This document shows positions 10,401-17,641 of a stretch of DNA of 64,000 nucleotides, piece by piece. The DNA is from Desulfobulbaceae bacterium (GTDB lineage: Bacteria; Desulfobacterota; Desulfobulbia; Desulfobulbales; Desulfocapsaceae): NCBI GenBank assembly GCA_009773475.1, contig WSXV01000001.1, forward strand, positions 434,001-498,000, in the 5' to 3' direction. Each line of letters begins with the position of its first letter. The first letter of the stretch is position 1. A program made the translations under genes and the position numbers. The notes beneath the pieces were generated by a model, which did not search any database, was not told where the DNA came from, and saw nothing but the letters and a program-made list of their open reading frames with translations.

Positions 10401-10577
10401 GGTGCCGGGGCGGAGGCCCGCCGTCCCCTGGGATTGGCGGTGGTGGGTGGCCTGCTGTTGTCACAGCTTCTGACCCTCTACATTACCCCGGTGATTTATT
10501 ATTATTTGGATCGAGTCCAGTCCTGGGGCATTGAACGGTTTTCTGGGTTGTTCACGACAGGAGGCAAAAGGGGCTGA
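7461..10577 (+). CDS. RND (HAE1/MdtB-MdtC-like) efflux permease
   Basis: 1038 aa, the usual length for a proton-driven RND pump. It starts [41 protein letters not shown], typical of the MdtB/MdtC/AcrB group, and contains the transmembrane helix 4 proton-relay acidic pair ([14 protein letters not shown]), two large periplasmic loops and the repeated second half ([20 protein letters not shown]). Translationally coupled to the adaptor by a 4-nt overlap, so the two form an inner-membrane complex. The MdtB/C resemblance is by eye; substrate range cannot be read. No frameshift or missing segment is seen. Confidence 0.95.
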   Translation: [1038 protein letters not shown]

Positions 10578-10736
10578 GCAGTCTGCCCTTTGTCGCTGCT
10601 ACCCCCTTGGAATTGCGTTCTAATTGCCAAGAGGGAAAAAGTGCGGTAGGCTGAAAAGAAATCTGTGGGCAGAGTTGTGGGTGGCATCACCGGACGCGAA
10701 TTTTTCAAGATACCAAAAACAAATAGTATAATGATT

Positions 10737-11339
10737 ATGGAAATAGCATTTATCCTGGCCAGTTATCTGATTGGGGCCGTTCCCTTTGGGCTGCTTATCG
10801 GCAGGCTTGTCGGCGCGGATGTGCGCATGGCAGGAAGCGGCAATATCGGCGCGACCAATGTGGGGCGGGTATTGGGGAAGAAGCTGGGAATCCTCACCCT
10901 GCTCTGCGATGTGACCAAGGGCTTTCTACCGGTGTGGGCTGCGGCCCATCTGCTTCCGTCTTCATCCGCAAATCGGGAACTGATCGTGGTGTCGTGCGGC
11001 CTGGCCGCCGTCGTGGGCCATATGTTTCCGCTCTATCTCCGATTTAAGGGCGGCAAAGGCGTGGCCACCGCCCTGGGAGTCTTTCTGGCCCTTTCTCCCT
11101 GGAGCATCCTGATCAGTGTGCTTGTCTTTGCTGCTGCGGTGGCCGGTTCCGGCTATGTGTCGGTGGGCTCCCTGGCTGCCTCGGGCCTGATTCCTCTCTG
11201 GCTCTGGATCATGGGTGAGTCCTCTCCCATCCTGGTGGCTGCCATTGCCATTGTCTTTCTCATCTGGTGCAAGCATAGCTCCAATGTCGGTCGACTGCTG
11301 CGGGGTGAGGAGAAGACCTGGAGGAAGGGCAAGGCATGA
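10737..11339 (+). CDS. plsY: Glycerol-3-phosphate acyltransferase PlsY
   Basis: About 200 aa, an integral membrane enzyme that transfers acyl from acyl-phosphate to glycerol-3-phosphate, the first step of phospholipid synthesis. Signature motifs are clear: GSGNIGATNVGRVLG, FKGGKGVATALG and VGHMFPLY. I place the start at ATG 10737 (MEIAFILASYLIGAVPFG), which matches the family's N-terminus; ATG 10731 is equally possible, while the track start at 10665 adds an unrelated 22-residue leader. Its stop overlaps the start of the J-domain gene (ATGA), so the three following genes look translationally coupled. Confidence 0.95.
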   Translation: MEIAFILASYLIGAVPFGLLIGRLVGADVRMAGSGNIGATNVGRVLGKKLGILTLLCDVTKGFLPVWAAAHLLPSSSANRELIVVSCGLAAVVGHMFPLYLRFKGGKGVATALGVFLALSPWSILISVLVFAAAVAGSGYVSVGSLAASGLIPLWLWIMGESSPILVAAIAIVFLIWCKHSSNVGRLLRGEEKTWRKGKA

Positions 11340-11668
11340 CCAGAGAGGAGTGGCAGGCCATTGATGCGGCCCGGCAGTTATTGCATCTGGATGAGCGCGC
11401 CACCCTGGGAGAGATTAAACGGGCCTACCGGAAGATGTGCAAACAGCATCACCCCGATGCCGCTGGCGATGAGTCAGTACAGGATGCCGTTCTTATTCGT
11501 GAATTGACCCGGGGTTATGACCTGCTCATGTGCTACTGTGAACAGTTTCGCATTCCACTGGTGCCCAGCGATGGAGAAAGTATTGATCCTGAAGACTGGT
11601 GGATGGATCGTTTTGGCCGCGATCCTTTGTGGGGGGAAAAAGAAGGGAAATCTCAAAAAAAAGGATGA
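11336..11668 (+). CDS. Small J-domain (DnaJ-like) protein
   Basis: 110 aa. An N-terminal J domain is visible: ARQLLHLDERATLGEIKRAYRKMCKQHHPDAAGD, with the HPD tripeptide that stimulates the Hsp70 ATPase, then a third helix and a short acidic/Trp-rich tail (DPEDWWMDRFGRDPLWGEKEG). There is no Gly/Phe region or zinc-finger domain, so it is a type III J protein and probably a dedicated co-chaperone. It overlaps plsY by 4 nt upstream and the PilZ gene by 4 nt downstream. Its client is unknown. Confidence 0.9.
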   Translation: MTREEWQAIDAARQLLHLDERATLGEIKRAYRKMCKQHHPDAAGDESVQDAVLIRELTRGYDLLMCYCEQFRIPLVPSDGESIDPEDWWMDRFGRDPLWGEKEGKSQKKG

Positions 11669-12066
11669 GCAGGATGGCAGAACAAGACAGAAGGGAACAG
11701 GAACGTTTTTCTCTCCACTTGCAGACCAAGGTCATGGCTGAATCCGGCACCGGAGCCACTCCTTTGCTTGAGTTTGTCACCGCCGATATCAGTGCAGGCG
11801 GCGCCTTCATTGAAACCAGCCGTCCTTTACCCATGGCCAGCAAGGTCCGGCTGGAGTTTTTTCTTTCTCTGGATGAGCTTGCCAAGCTGCGTTTTATCCT
11901 GGCCAGGGAAAGCCTTAAAATGTGGCAGAGTGAACGGGCCTGGGTGACCGCCACCGGGGTGGTTATTCGGGTGGAAGAAAAGGGTGTCGCGGTGATTTTT
12001 GATCAGAACTATCAGGTCTCTCCCATTAAAAGAGCGGATACACAGTCTGCCACTGGCTTAGAATAG
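11665..12066 (+). CDS. PilZ domain protein
   Basis: About 133 aa from ATG 11665 (MSRMAEQDRREQERFSL), chosen because the ATGA overlaps the previous stop; ATG 11674 is an alternative. It shows the PilZ pattern: the RRE(x)ERF segment near the N-terminus in place of the RxxxR motif, and the beta-strand motif TADISAGGAFIET (D/NxSxxG). This is the c-di-GMP-binding fold. Because the arginines are shifted (DRREQERFS) binding is likely but not certain. It is a single-domain protein that would act by protein-protein contact. Convergent with prmA. Confidence 0.88.
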   Translation: MSRMAEQDRREQERFSLHLQTKVMAESGTGATPLLEFVTADISAGGAFIETSRPLPMASKVRLEFFLSLDELAKLRFILARESLKMWQSERAWVTATGVVIRVEEKGVAVIFDQNYQVSPIKRADTQSATGLE

Positions 12067-12074
12067 CCGGAATA

Positions 12075-12105
12075 TTTTCACCAAAGGATTATCCTTTGGT
12101 GAAAA
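12075..12105. terminator. Convergent inverted repeat at pilZ/prmA junction
   Basis: A perfect 15-bp inverted repeat (TTTTCACCAAAGGAT and its complement around a single T) spans the last codons of prmA and the space after the PilZ stop. The arms end in T4 and A4, so the hairpin could end transcription in both directions, although no long U-tract follows it. Position between convergent genes supports a terminator role. Confidence 0.55.
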
Positions 12106-13000
12106 GGAGGGCGGCCCACTCTTTTTGCTGCTCCTGCCGGTTCAGAGAAAATCCCAGGTTGGCAAAACAGGCGATGATATTTGTCACCTGCGGCCCGGAA
12201 AGGATGCCGGAGAGGATCAGCTGGCCGCCATTGGCGGTGAGCCTGGTAAGATCAGGGGCCAGTTCCAACAGGACGTCATGGACGATATTGGCGATCACCA
12301 GAGAAAAAGGCTCTGACAGAGAGCCCAGCGGGGTGATTGCGACTTCCATGATCCCCTGCAGGTTGTTGCGGACGCAGTTTTCCGATGCTGCCGAGACGGC
12401 CTCAGGGTCGTTGTCGATGGCCATGACCCTGGCGGTGCCGAACAGGCCCGCGGCCATGCCCAGGATGCCGGTGCCGGTGCCCACGTCAAGAACGCTGATG
12501 GCGGAGCGCCCGGCGAGTGCATCCCGCAGAAGCTGCAGAGAAAGGCTGGTGGTGGCGTGATGGCCGGTGCCGAAGGCCATGCCTGGATCCATGACGATCA
12601 CCTGTTCATCTTCTTTTCCATGATACTCTTCCCAAGTGGGGGCGATGACCAGTCCCGGAATAATGGCGAAGGGCTTGAAGTGTTCCTTCCAGGTGGCCGA
12701 CCAGTCCTCGTCCTTAATAAAGGTGGTGGTCATGGTGGGCACCGCGACTTCAAAGATCTCTGCCAGTTCCTGCAAATAGCCGGTGAGCTGCTTGATGATC
12801 CCTTCAGTCTCTTCCTGATCGGCCTGGCTTTTGTCAAAGTAGCCGTTGATCAGAGTCGTCTCTCCCGGTTGATCCACGGTCAGCTCTACCCCCGCATCGC
12901 TTATTCCCATCATGAAATCTTCAATGGCATCGGTTAAGGCCGGATTGGTGTGAATGGCAATCTTGAGCCACTGGCGGGGCTGGGTTGACGATGAGGTCAT
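12089..13000 (-). CDS. prmA: Ribosomal protein L11 methyltransferase
   Basis: 303 aa. The SAM-binding motif VLDVGTGTGILGMAAGLFG is followed by VMAIDNDPEAV and the PrmA-specific VANIVHDVLLELAPDL; the N-terminal substrate-recognition half carries the family segments WKEHFKPFAI and MDPGMAFGTGHHATT. It trimethylates residues of ribosomal protein L11 in the cytoplasm. The gene is single, convergent with the PilZ gene and divergent from the RACo-like gene. Confidence 0.95.
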   Translation of the reverse strand: MTSSSTQPRQWLKIAIHTNPALTDAIEDFMMGISDAGVELTVDQPGETTLINGYFDKSQADQEETEGIIKQLTGYLQELAEIFEVAVPTMTTTFIKDEDWSATWKEHFKPFAIIPGLVIAPTWEEYHGKEDEQVIVMDPGMAFGTGHHATTSLSLQLLRDALAGRSAISVLDVGTGTGILGMAAGLFGTARVMAIDNDPEAVSAASENCVRNNLQGIMEVAITPLGSLSEPFSLVIANIVHDVLLELAPDLTRLTANGGQLILSGILSGPQVTNIIACFANLGFSLNRQEQQKEWAALLFTKG

Positions 13001-13076
13001 GGGGTGGTTCTCCTGCGTAGAAGGCGGATTCTTTGTTTAGATCAAATTTTTTTATTAATACTATCAGTGATATTTC

Positions 13077-13104
13077 TTGACAAGGTCTTGCTAGCTGTTA
13101 TTTT
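13077..13104 (+). promoter_or_regulatory. Candidate sigma-70 promoter for the RACo-like gene
   Basis: TTGACA (13077-13082), a 16-base spacer and TATTTT (13099-13104), in an AT-rich region 57 bases before the ATG at 13162. The -35 box is perfect; the -10 is weaker. No other candidate in the prmA-RACo gap is as good. Confidence 0.5.
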
Positions 13105-13161
13105 TTCATCATTATAAATAAAATATGAGAAGAACTCTGAATTTAAAAAAAGGCAGATTTC

Positions 13162-15081
13162 ATGGAACACACCATACACTTTTTACCCGATGATATCCGT
13201 GTCAAAGTAACGCCTGGAGAAAATTTACTCACCGCCGCTGCTGCGGCCGGGGTTTATATCCATGCCTATTGCGGCGGAGAAGGGGTCTGCGGGAAGTGTA
13301 AGGTGCACCTCGAACAGGGTGAAGTGGAGTGCGATCCTGCCTCCACTCTCAAGCAGGCCGACTATGACAATGGCATTCGGCTGGCCTGTAAAACCAGGGT
13401 GCTTTCCGATGTGACGGTGCGTATTCCCGATACCATCACATCAGACGGCAAGGCCCTGAAACGGGAGCCCAAGACCACGAGAGCCATCTCGGCCCGCTCC
13501 ATGGAAGCCCTGGTCGGCACCTGGAAGATCGACCCGCCGGTGCGGAAATTGTTTCTCAGGCTGCCGCCGCCAACCATCGATGATAATATCTCCGATATGC
13601 AACGGTTGATGCGGGGCATTAAGATTGCCCTACCTGAGAGTCCCGAGCCCAGCTATGACCATCCCCAGCTGATTCGAGAGCTGTCCGGACTTCTGCGCGA
13701 GGCGGCCTGGGAGGTCACGGTTATCCTCCTGCACGGCAAGGGCTCCAGTGAGCCGGACCGGATTATCGCAGTGGAGCCGGGAGACAGCACCGACCGCCTG
13801 TATGGTCTTGCCGTTGATATCGGCACTACCACGGTGAACGGGGTTCTCATTGATCTGAACAGCGGCGAGGTCATCGCCGAAGGATCAGGGTACAATTCCC
13901 AGATCGGCTACGGCGAGGACGTCATCTCCCGGATGATCTATGCCGCCCGGCCCGGCGGGCTGAAGGGCCTCCAGGAAAAGGTGGTCTATACCATCAACGG
14001 GATCATTGAGGAGATGTGCCGCAAGATGATCATCAGCCCCAGTGATATCAGCTATATCATGACTGCCGGCAATACCGTCATGGCCCATCTCCTGCTCGGC
14101 ATCAACCCCCGCTATATCCGTGAGGCTCCCTATGTGCCCAGCGTCAGCCAGTTCCCGCTGACCAAGGCGGCGGATCTTGGGATCATGGCCCATCCATCGG
14201 TGCGGCTCTTCCTCTATCCTTGCATCTCCTCCTATGTGGGCGGCGATATAGTGGCTGGCGCCCATGCCTGCCAGATGCATAAGAGCGAGCAGATTTCCCT
14301 GTTCATTGATATCGGCACCAATGGTGAGATTGTCGTTGGGAATCAGGACTGGATGGTCTGCGCCGCCTGTTCTGCCGGTCCGGCCTTTGAGGGGGGCGGT
14401 ATCAAGCACGGAATGCGGGCCAGCCAGGGCGCCATTGAGAATTTTCATATTCATTCCGAGACCTATGACCCGATGATTGTCACCATCGGTCAGACAAAAG
14501 CCCGTGGTATCTGCGGCTCCGGCCTGATCTCCATCGTCTCTGAGCTGCTTGAGGCAGGCGTCATTGATCAGCAGGGAAAATTCAACCGTGAGCTGGATCA
14601 TCCCCGTATCCGTGAGGGCGCCGACCGCTGGGAGTATGTGCTGGCCTGGGGACGGGATTCCATGACCGGAGAGGATGTCGTGATTACCGAGGTGGATCTG
14701 GACAACCTGATGCGGGCCAAAGGGGCCATGTATGCCGGCTATCAGACCCTGCTTGAGTCTGTGGGCCTGGGGTTTGGTGATCTCGACCGGATTCTTCTGG
14801 CCGGAAACTTCGGGGCCTATATCGATCTTGAACGGGCCATTCGTATCGGTCTGCTGCCGGATATAGAGCGGGAACGTTTTTACTATCTCGGCAACGCCTC
14901 CCTCCTCGGCTGCCAGATCAGCCTGCTCGATCATCACCGTTTTCGGGGGCGGGTTGAGGTGCGTAAACTCATGACCAATATTGAGTTGTCGGAAAGTCCT
15001 GATTTTATGAATCATTATGTTGCAGCACTCTTTTTGCCGCACACCGATATGAGTCTTTTTCCGTCGGTGAAGCAGAGATAA
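13162..15081 (+). CDS. RACo-like ferredoxin/ASKHA corrinoid activation protein
   Basis: 639 aa. The N-terminal plant-type [2Fe-2S] ferredoxin domain carries ligands C37, C43, C46 and C76 (AYCGGEGVCGKCKVHL ... LACKTRV). A linker leads to a large ASKHA ATPase domain (about 210-620) with GLAVDIGTTTVNGVLID, DIGTNGEIVVGN and the GICGSGLI loop. Proteins of this build (RACo, RamA-related) use ATP to drive one-electron reduction of inactive Co(II) corrinoid proteins to Co(I), restoring methyl transfer. The methyltransferase gene directly downstream fits this. The activated corrinoid protein (CFeSP or another) is not in the window, so its partner is inferred. Confidence 0.9.
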   Translation: MEHTIHFLPDDIRVKVTPGENLLTAAAAAGVYIHAYCGGEGVCGKCKVHLEQGEVECDPASTLKQADYDNGIRLACKTRVLSDVTVRIPDTITSDGKALKREPKTTRAISARSMEALVGTWKIDPPVRKLFLRLPPPTIDDNISDMQRLMRGIKIALPESPEPSYDHPQLIRELSGLLREAAWEVTVILLHGKGSSEPDRIIAVEPGDSTDRLYGLAVDIGTTTVNGVLIDLNSGEVIAEGSGYNSQIGYGEDVISRMIYAARPGGLKGLQEKVVYTINGIIEEMCRKMIISPSDISYIMTAGNTVMAHLLLGINPRYIREAPYVPSVSQFPLTKAADLGIMAHPSVRLFLYPCISSYVGGDIVAGAHACQMHKSEQISLFIDIGTNGEIVVGNQDWMVCAACSAGPAFEGGGIKHGMRASQGAIENFHIHSETYDPMIVTIGQTKARGICGSGLISIVSELLEAGVIDQQGKFNRELDHPRIREGADRWEYVLAWGRDSMTGEDVVITEVDLDNLMRAKGAMYAGYQTLLESVGLGFGDLDRILLAGNFGAYIDLERAIRIGLLPDIERERFYYLGNASLLGCQISLLDHHRFRGRVEVRKLMTNIELSESPDFMNHYVAALFLPHTDMSLFPSVKQR

Positions 15082-15213
15082 GGGCGGGTCAGTTGCGTCT
15101 GGTGCAGTGGGAGGCCCTGTCTTGACAGAGTCTTGAATAATGGGTAGAAAATAAAGGTTTTGTGAATATTTATTATTGTTACAAAAATAACCAGAAGCGA
15201 TAAGGAGAACAGC

Positions 15214-16110
15214 ATGTCACAGAAAGTAATGGCGATTGCCGAAAGTATTAATATCATGGGGAAACGCAGCGGCACTGCCATGAAAGAGCGGATTGCCGGT
15301 CCGGTTCAGGAGATGGCTAAAGAAGAGGCAGCGGCCGGTGCTTCCTACCTTGATCTTAACATCGGCCCCGCCCGTAAAGACGGGGTTGAGCTGATGCCCT
15401 GGATTGTGCAGACCGTGGAGTCCGTGGTTGACATCCCCCTTTGTCTGGACACCACCAATATGGATGCCATGACCGCCGGTTTCAAGGTGGTGAAGAATAG
15501 AGAGCTGGCGATTATGAACTCCATTTCCGCCCAGCCCGAGCGGATGAAGAACCTGATTCCGGTGGCGGCCGAGGCTGGCTGCAATGTCATTGCCCTGCTC
15601 TGGGGACCTGATGGCATGCCGCGTGATTCCAATGAACGTGCCGCCATGGCCGTTGATCTGATGATGGCCTTGAGTGAGGCCGGGATTCCCAATGAGAAGA
15701 TGCTCTTTGATCCCATCGGCACCCCCATCACCCTGGGCGCCGACCAGATCGCCTCCGGCCTTGAGTTTATGATGATGCTGGCAGATATAGCGCCGGGAGC
15801 TGGTTCCACCGTCGGACTTTCCAATGTCTCCAACGGCGTGGCCGAGCACCTGCGCAAATATCTGGATCGGACCTATCTGATCATGCTGATGAAATACGGC
15901 ATCAGTACTGCCATCGTCAATGCCTATGATACCGAGCTCATGTCCATCTGCAAAGGCGAACGGCAGAGCCATGTGGATATGGTGCACGCGATGATGGACG
16001 GCGATGATCCCGATTCATCAACCTTGAAAGACGAGGCCCTGCAGCATTATAAGACCTACAAGGTACTCTCTGGTCAGGCGGTGTTCTCCGAGTCCTGGCT
16101 TGACCTGTAA
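15214..16110 (+). CDS. acsE: Methyltetrahydrofolate:corrinoid methyltransferase (AcsE-like)
   Basis: 298 aa, a pterin-binding TIM barrel: INIMGKRSG at the start, YLDLNIGPARKDG, LCLDTTNMDAM, FDPIGTPITLG and GLSNVSNG. It transfers the methyl of methyl-tetrahydrofolate to a Co(I) corrinoid in the Wood-Ljungdahl pathway. It starts after a strong AAGGAG site and ends at a strong terminator. The length slightly exceeds the classical enzyme (about 262 aa) mainly at the C-terminus. Since other subunits are not adjacent, a corrinoid system other than CO dehydrogenase/acetyl-CoA synthase cannot be excluded. Confidence 0.88.
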   Translation: MSQKVMAIAESINIMGKRSGTAMKERIAGPVQEMAKEEAAAGASYLDLNIGPARKDGVELMPWIVQTVESVVDIPLCLDTTNMDAMTAGFKVVKNRELAIMNSISAQPERMKNLIPVAAEAGCNVIALLWGPDGMPRDSNERAAMAVDLMMALSEAGIPNEKMLFDPIGTPITLGADQIASGLEFMMMLADIAPGAGSTVGLSNVSNGVAEHLRKYLDRTYLIMLMKYGISTAIVNAYDTELMSICKGERQSHVDMVHAMMDGDDPDSSTLKDEALQHYKTYKVLSGQAVFSESWLDL

Positions 16111-16141
16111 AAGCTGATTGGCATCATTCCTGTTGTCCCCG

Positions 16142-16176
16142 AACCCCATAGCTTTGCTAAGGGGTTTTGGTTTTTT
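16142..16176 (+). terminator. Rho-independent terminator after acsE
   Basis: Hairpin AACCCC / GGGGTT with an inner TAGC-TTT-GCTA stem, followed by TTGGTTTTTT. It lies about 30 bases after the acsE stop on the coding strand. Confidence 0.85.
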
Positions 16177-16236
16177 AGAGACCGTAAATGCCTCAAGCAA
16201 AGTCTTTTCCTTGCTTGAGGCATTTACGGTCTCTAA
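16175..16236. repeat. Perfect 26-bp inverted repeat with 10-nt loop
   Basis: Arms 16175-16200 and 16211-16236 are exact complements around the loop AGTCTTTTCC. The stem begins on the T-tract of the acsE terminator. It is not followed by a U-run on the plus strand, so a second terminator is not the obvious reading. It could be an RNase III or processing site, a small-RNA stem, or one end of a palindromic mobile repeat. Confidence 0.8.
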
Positions 16237-16237
16237 T

Positions 16238-16285
16238 GCCGCGCCCACGAAACAGCAATTTTTTCGGCTGTTTCATGGCGTGGCG
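16238..16285. repeat. Imperfect inverted repeat, second hairpin after acsE
   Basis: GCCGCGCCCACGAAACAGC pairs imperfectly with GCTGTTTCATGGCGTGGCGC downstream across an AATTTTTTCG loop. It directly follows the perfect 26-bp palindrome and precedes a short AGCAAATTTGCT palindrome, giving a densely structured stretch just ahead of the small HsdR_N-like gene. Confidence 0.55.
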
Positions 16286-16331
16286 CGCAGCAAATTTGCT
16301 CTGCTGTAGATCATACAAGGAGGTCTAAACC

Positions 16332-16877
16332 ATGCGGTGCCCCCCATCACATCATATCGTCTATGGAACCCTGCACGACTATTTGACAGGTGAGGAGCTG
16401 GTGGATACCGATGACGAACGTACCCGGCAGGATCTGGCCCGCATGATGGTGGAGGAAAAGGGCTATGCCAAGGAAGATCTTGAGCCCCGCCGCTGTATTG
16501 AAACCCTCTTTGCCACCGAGTTTGTGCGCTCCAATATAACGCTTACGGTCAGCCTGGAGGGAAAACGGATCATGGTGATCCGCTATGCCCCTGGTTCTCT
16601 CGTTAGCCGTGAGCGTTCGGCCATTGCCGCAGCCCGGGTAATGGAAGAGGAATATCAAATCCCTCTGGCGGTGGTGACCAATGGCCGGGATGCAGAACTC
16701 CTTGATACCACCAATGGTAAAGTCCTGCAAACCGGCATGGCGGCCATCCCCGATTGCCGAAAGGCGCGGGAGCTTCTGCCTGGTCTGGTCTTTCGTGAGC
16801 GGTTGGATGATACCAAGCGGGAACGGGAGCTGCGGATTCTTAATGCCTTTGATGTGGAAATCTGCTGCCGGAAATAA
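16332..16877 (+). CDS. Small HsdR N-terminal-like protein, catalytic motif degenerate
   Basis: 181 aa with a good AAGGAGG site. The layout resembles the stand-alone HsdR_N-type (PD-(D/E)XK fold) proteins: DDERTRQDLARMMVEEKGYAKEDLEPR near the start (where the family has a TPEERVRQ helix), then beta strands and EEYQIPLAVVTNGRDAELLD. At the position where the family has the E-x-K nuclease strand, I read MVIRYAPGS, so nuclease activity is doubtful. No restriction or modification genes are near. The position behind a corrinoid methyltransferase suggests a co-factor or housekeeping role rather than restriction, but this is inference. Confidence 0.6.
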   Translation: MRCPPSHHIVYGTLHDYLTGEELVDTDDERTRQDLARMMVEEKGYAKEDLEPRRCIETLFATEFVRSNITLTVSLEGKRIMVIRYAPGSLVSRERSAIAAARVMEEEYQIPLAVVTNGRDAELLDTTNGKVLQTGMAAIPDCRKARELLPGLVFRERLDDTKRERELRILNAFDVEICCRK

Positions 16878-16959
16878 GGTTTGTGCTGCTTTGGAATCGA
16901 GGGGTTTGTGTAATGGAAAATAGTTCTATCCCCTTTTCATTCAATTGTTTCATTAAATT

Positions 16960-16990
16960 AAAAAACCCCGCTGCCAAAGGCATGCGGGGT
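16960..16990 (-). terminator. Terminator for the VPLPA-CTERM gene
   Basis: On the minus strand the stem CCCCGC-ATGCC / GGCA-GCGGGG, with a one-base bulge, is followed by TTTTTTAATTT. It sits 36 bases after the stop of the minus-strand gene. The plus strand lacks a U-tract, so it serves the minus strand only. Confidence 0.8.
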
Positions 16991-17026
16991 AATGGGGTGC
17001 GATACTTAAGAAATGTGTTGCTCGGC

Positions 17027-17641
17027 TTACTTTTTTCTCCGATGGGCGGCAGCCAGACCGGCTATGCCGGAACCTAAAAGCAGCAAGGCTCCAGGCAGGG
17101 GGACAGGAGCGGCAGCAGTTGTGATTTGTATATATGCAGGAGATCCACCTTCAGCACTGCCAAAAGTAACCCCTGAATAACCCGTATATGAAAAGCTGTA
17201 ATCAGCCGAAAGTGGGCTACCATCAAGGCGTGTATTCTTGAAGATGTCAGTTATGGTGAAGTTTTTCCAGCCCAGCCCATTAGATTGTAGCACAGTTCCA
17301 AAGCCAGTTGTAGCAACATCATCACGACTGCCCCAGGTGCTGAGAACATTATAATTAAGTGTTGCGGAGAGGATATCGTCATTAAAGATCGTAGCAATGG
17401 ATGACAAGTCAAAATGTAACGAAGTATTAGCCATGTTGCCATTTCCAGGCTCATAAGAATGATAGACTGTATTGGGATTAGCACCGACCTCCGACCAGCT
17501 ACCATTGCCCCAATAAGACGTATACCGATGTGAGACAACATCTCCAGCATTCTCTACATAAATGTTATACGTAGAGGCAAGCGCTGATTCAGTCATCAGC
17601 ATTAATCCAACAATCCCTGCAATTTGTAAAACCTTTTTCAT
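17027..17641 (-). CDS. Exported VPLPA-CTERM (PEP-CTERM-type) sorting protein
   Basis: 204 aa. A signal peptide (MKKVLQIAGIVGLMLMTESALAS) is followed by a Ser/Thr/Asn-rich, beta-type secreted region without recognised enzymatic domain, and the C-terminus is VPLPGALLLLGSGIAGLAAAHRRKK: a VPLP motif, hydrophobic span and basic tail, the tripartite exosortase sorting signal. Such proteins are processed by an exosortase and usually end up at the cell surface or in the extracellular matrix. No exosortase gene is in the window. A GGAGG site precedes the ATG. The body resembles DNRLRE/DUF7594-like proteins only vaguely, so the function is unknown. Confidence 0.88.
   Translation of the reverse strand: MKKVLQIAGIVGLMLMTESALASTYNIYVENAGDVVSHRYTSYWGNGSWSEVGANPNTVYHSYEPGNGNMANTSLHFDLSSIATIFNDDILSATLNYNVLSTWGSRDDVATTGFGTVLQSNGLGWKNFTITDIFKNTRLDGSPLSADYSFSYTGYSGVTFGSAEGGSPAYIQITTAAAPVPLPGALLLLGSGIAGLAAAHRRKK

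Noticed and set aside
13885-15042. 385-aa minus-strand ORF antisense to the RACo-like gene
   Set aside because: Shadow of a clear ferredoxin/ASKHA coding frame; no recognisable motifs.
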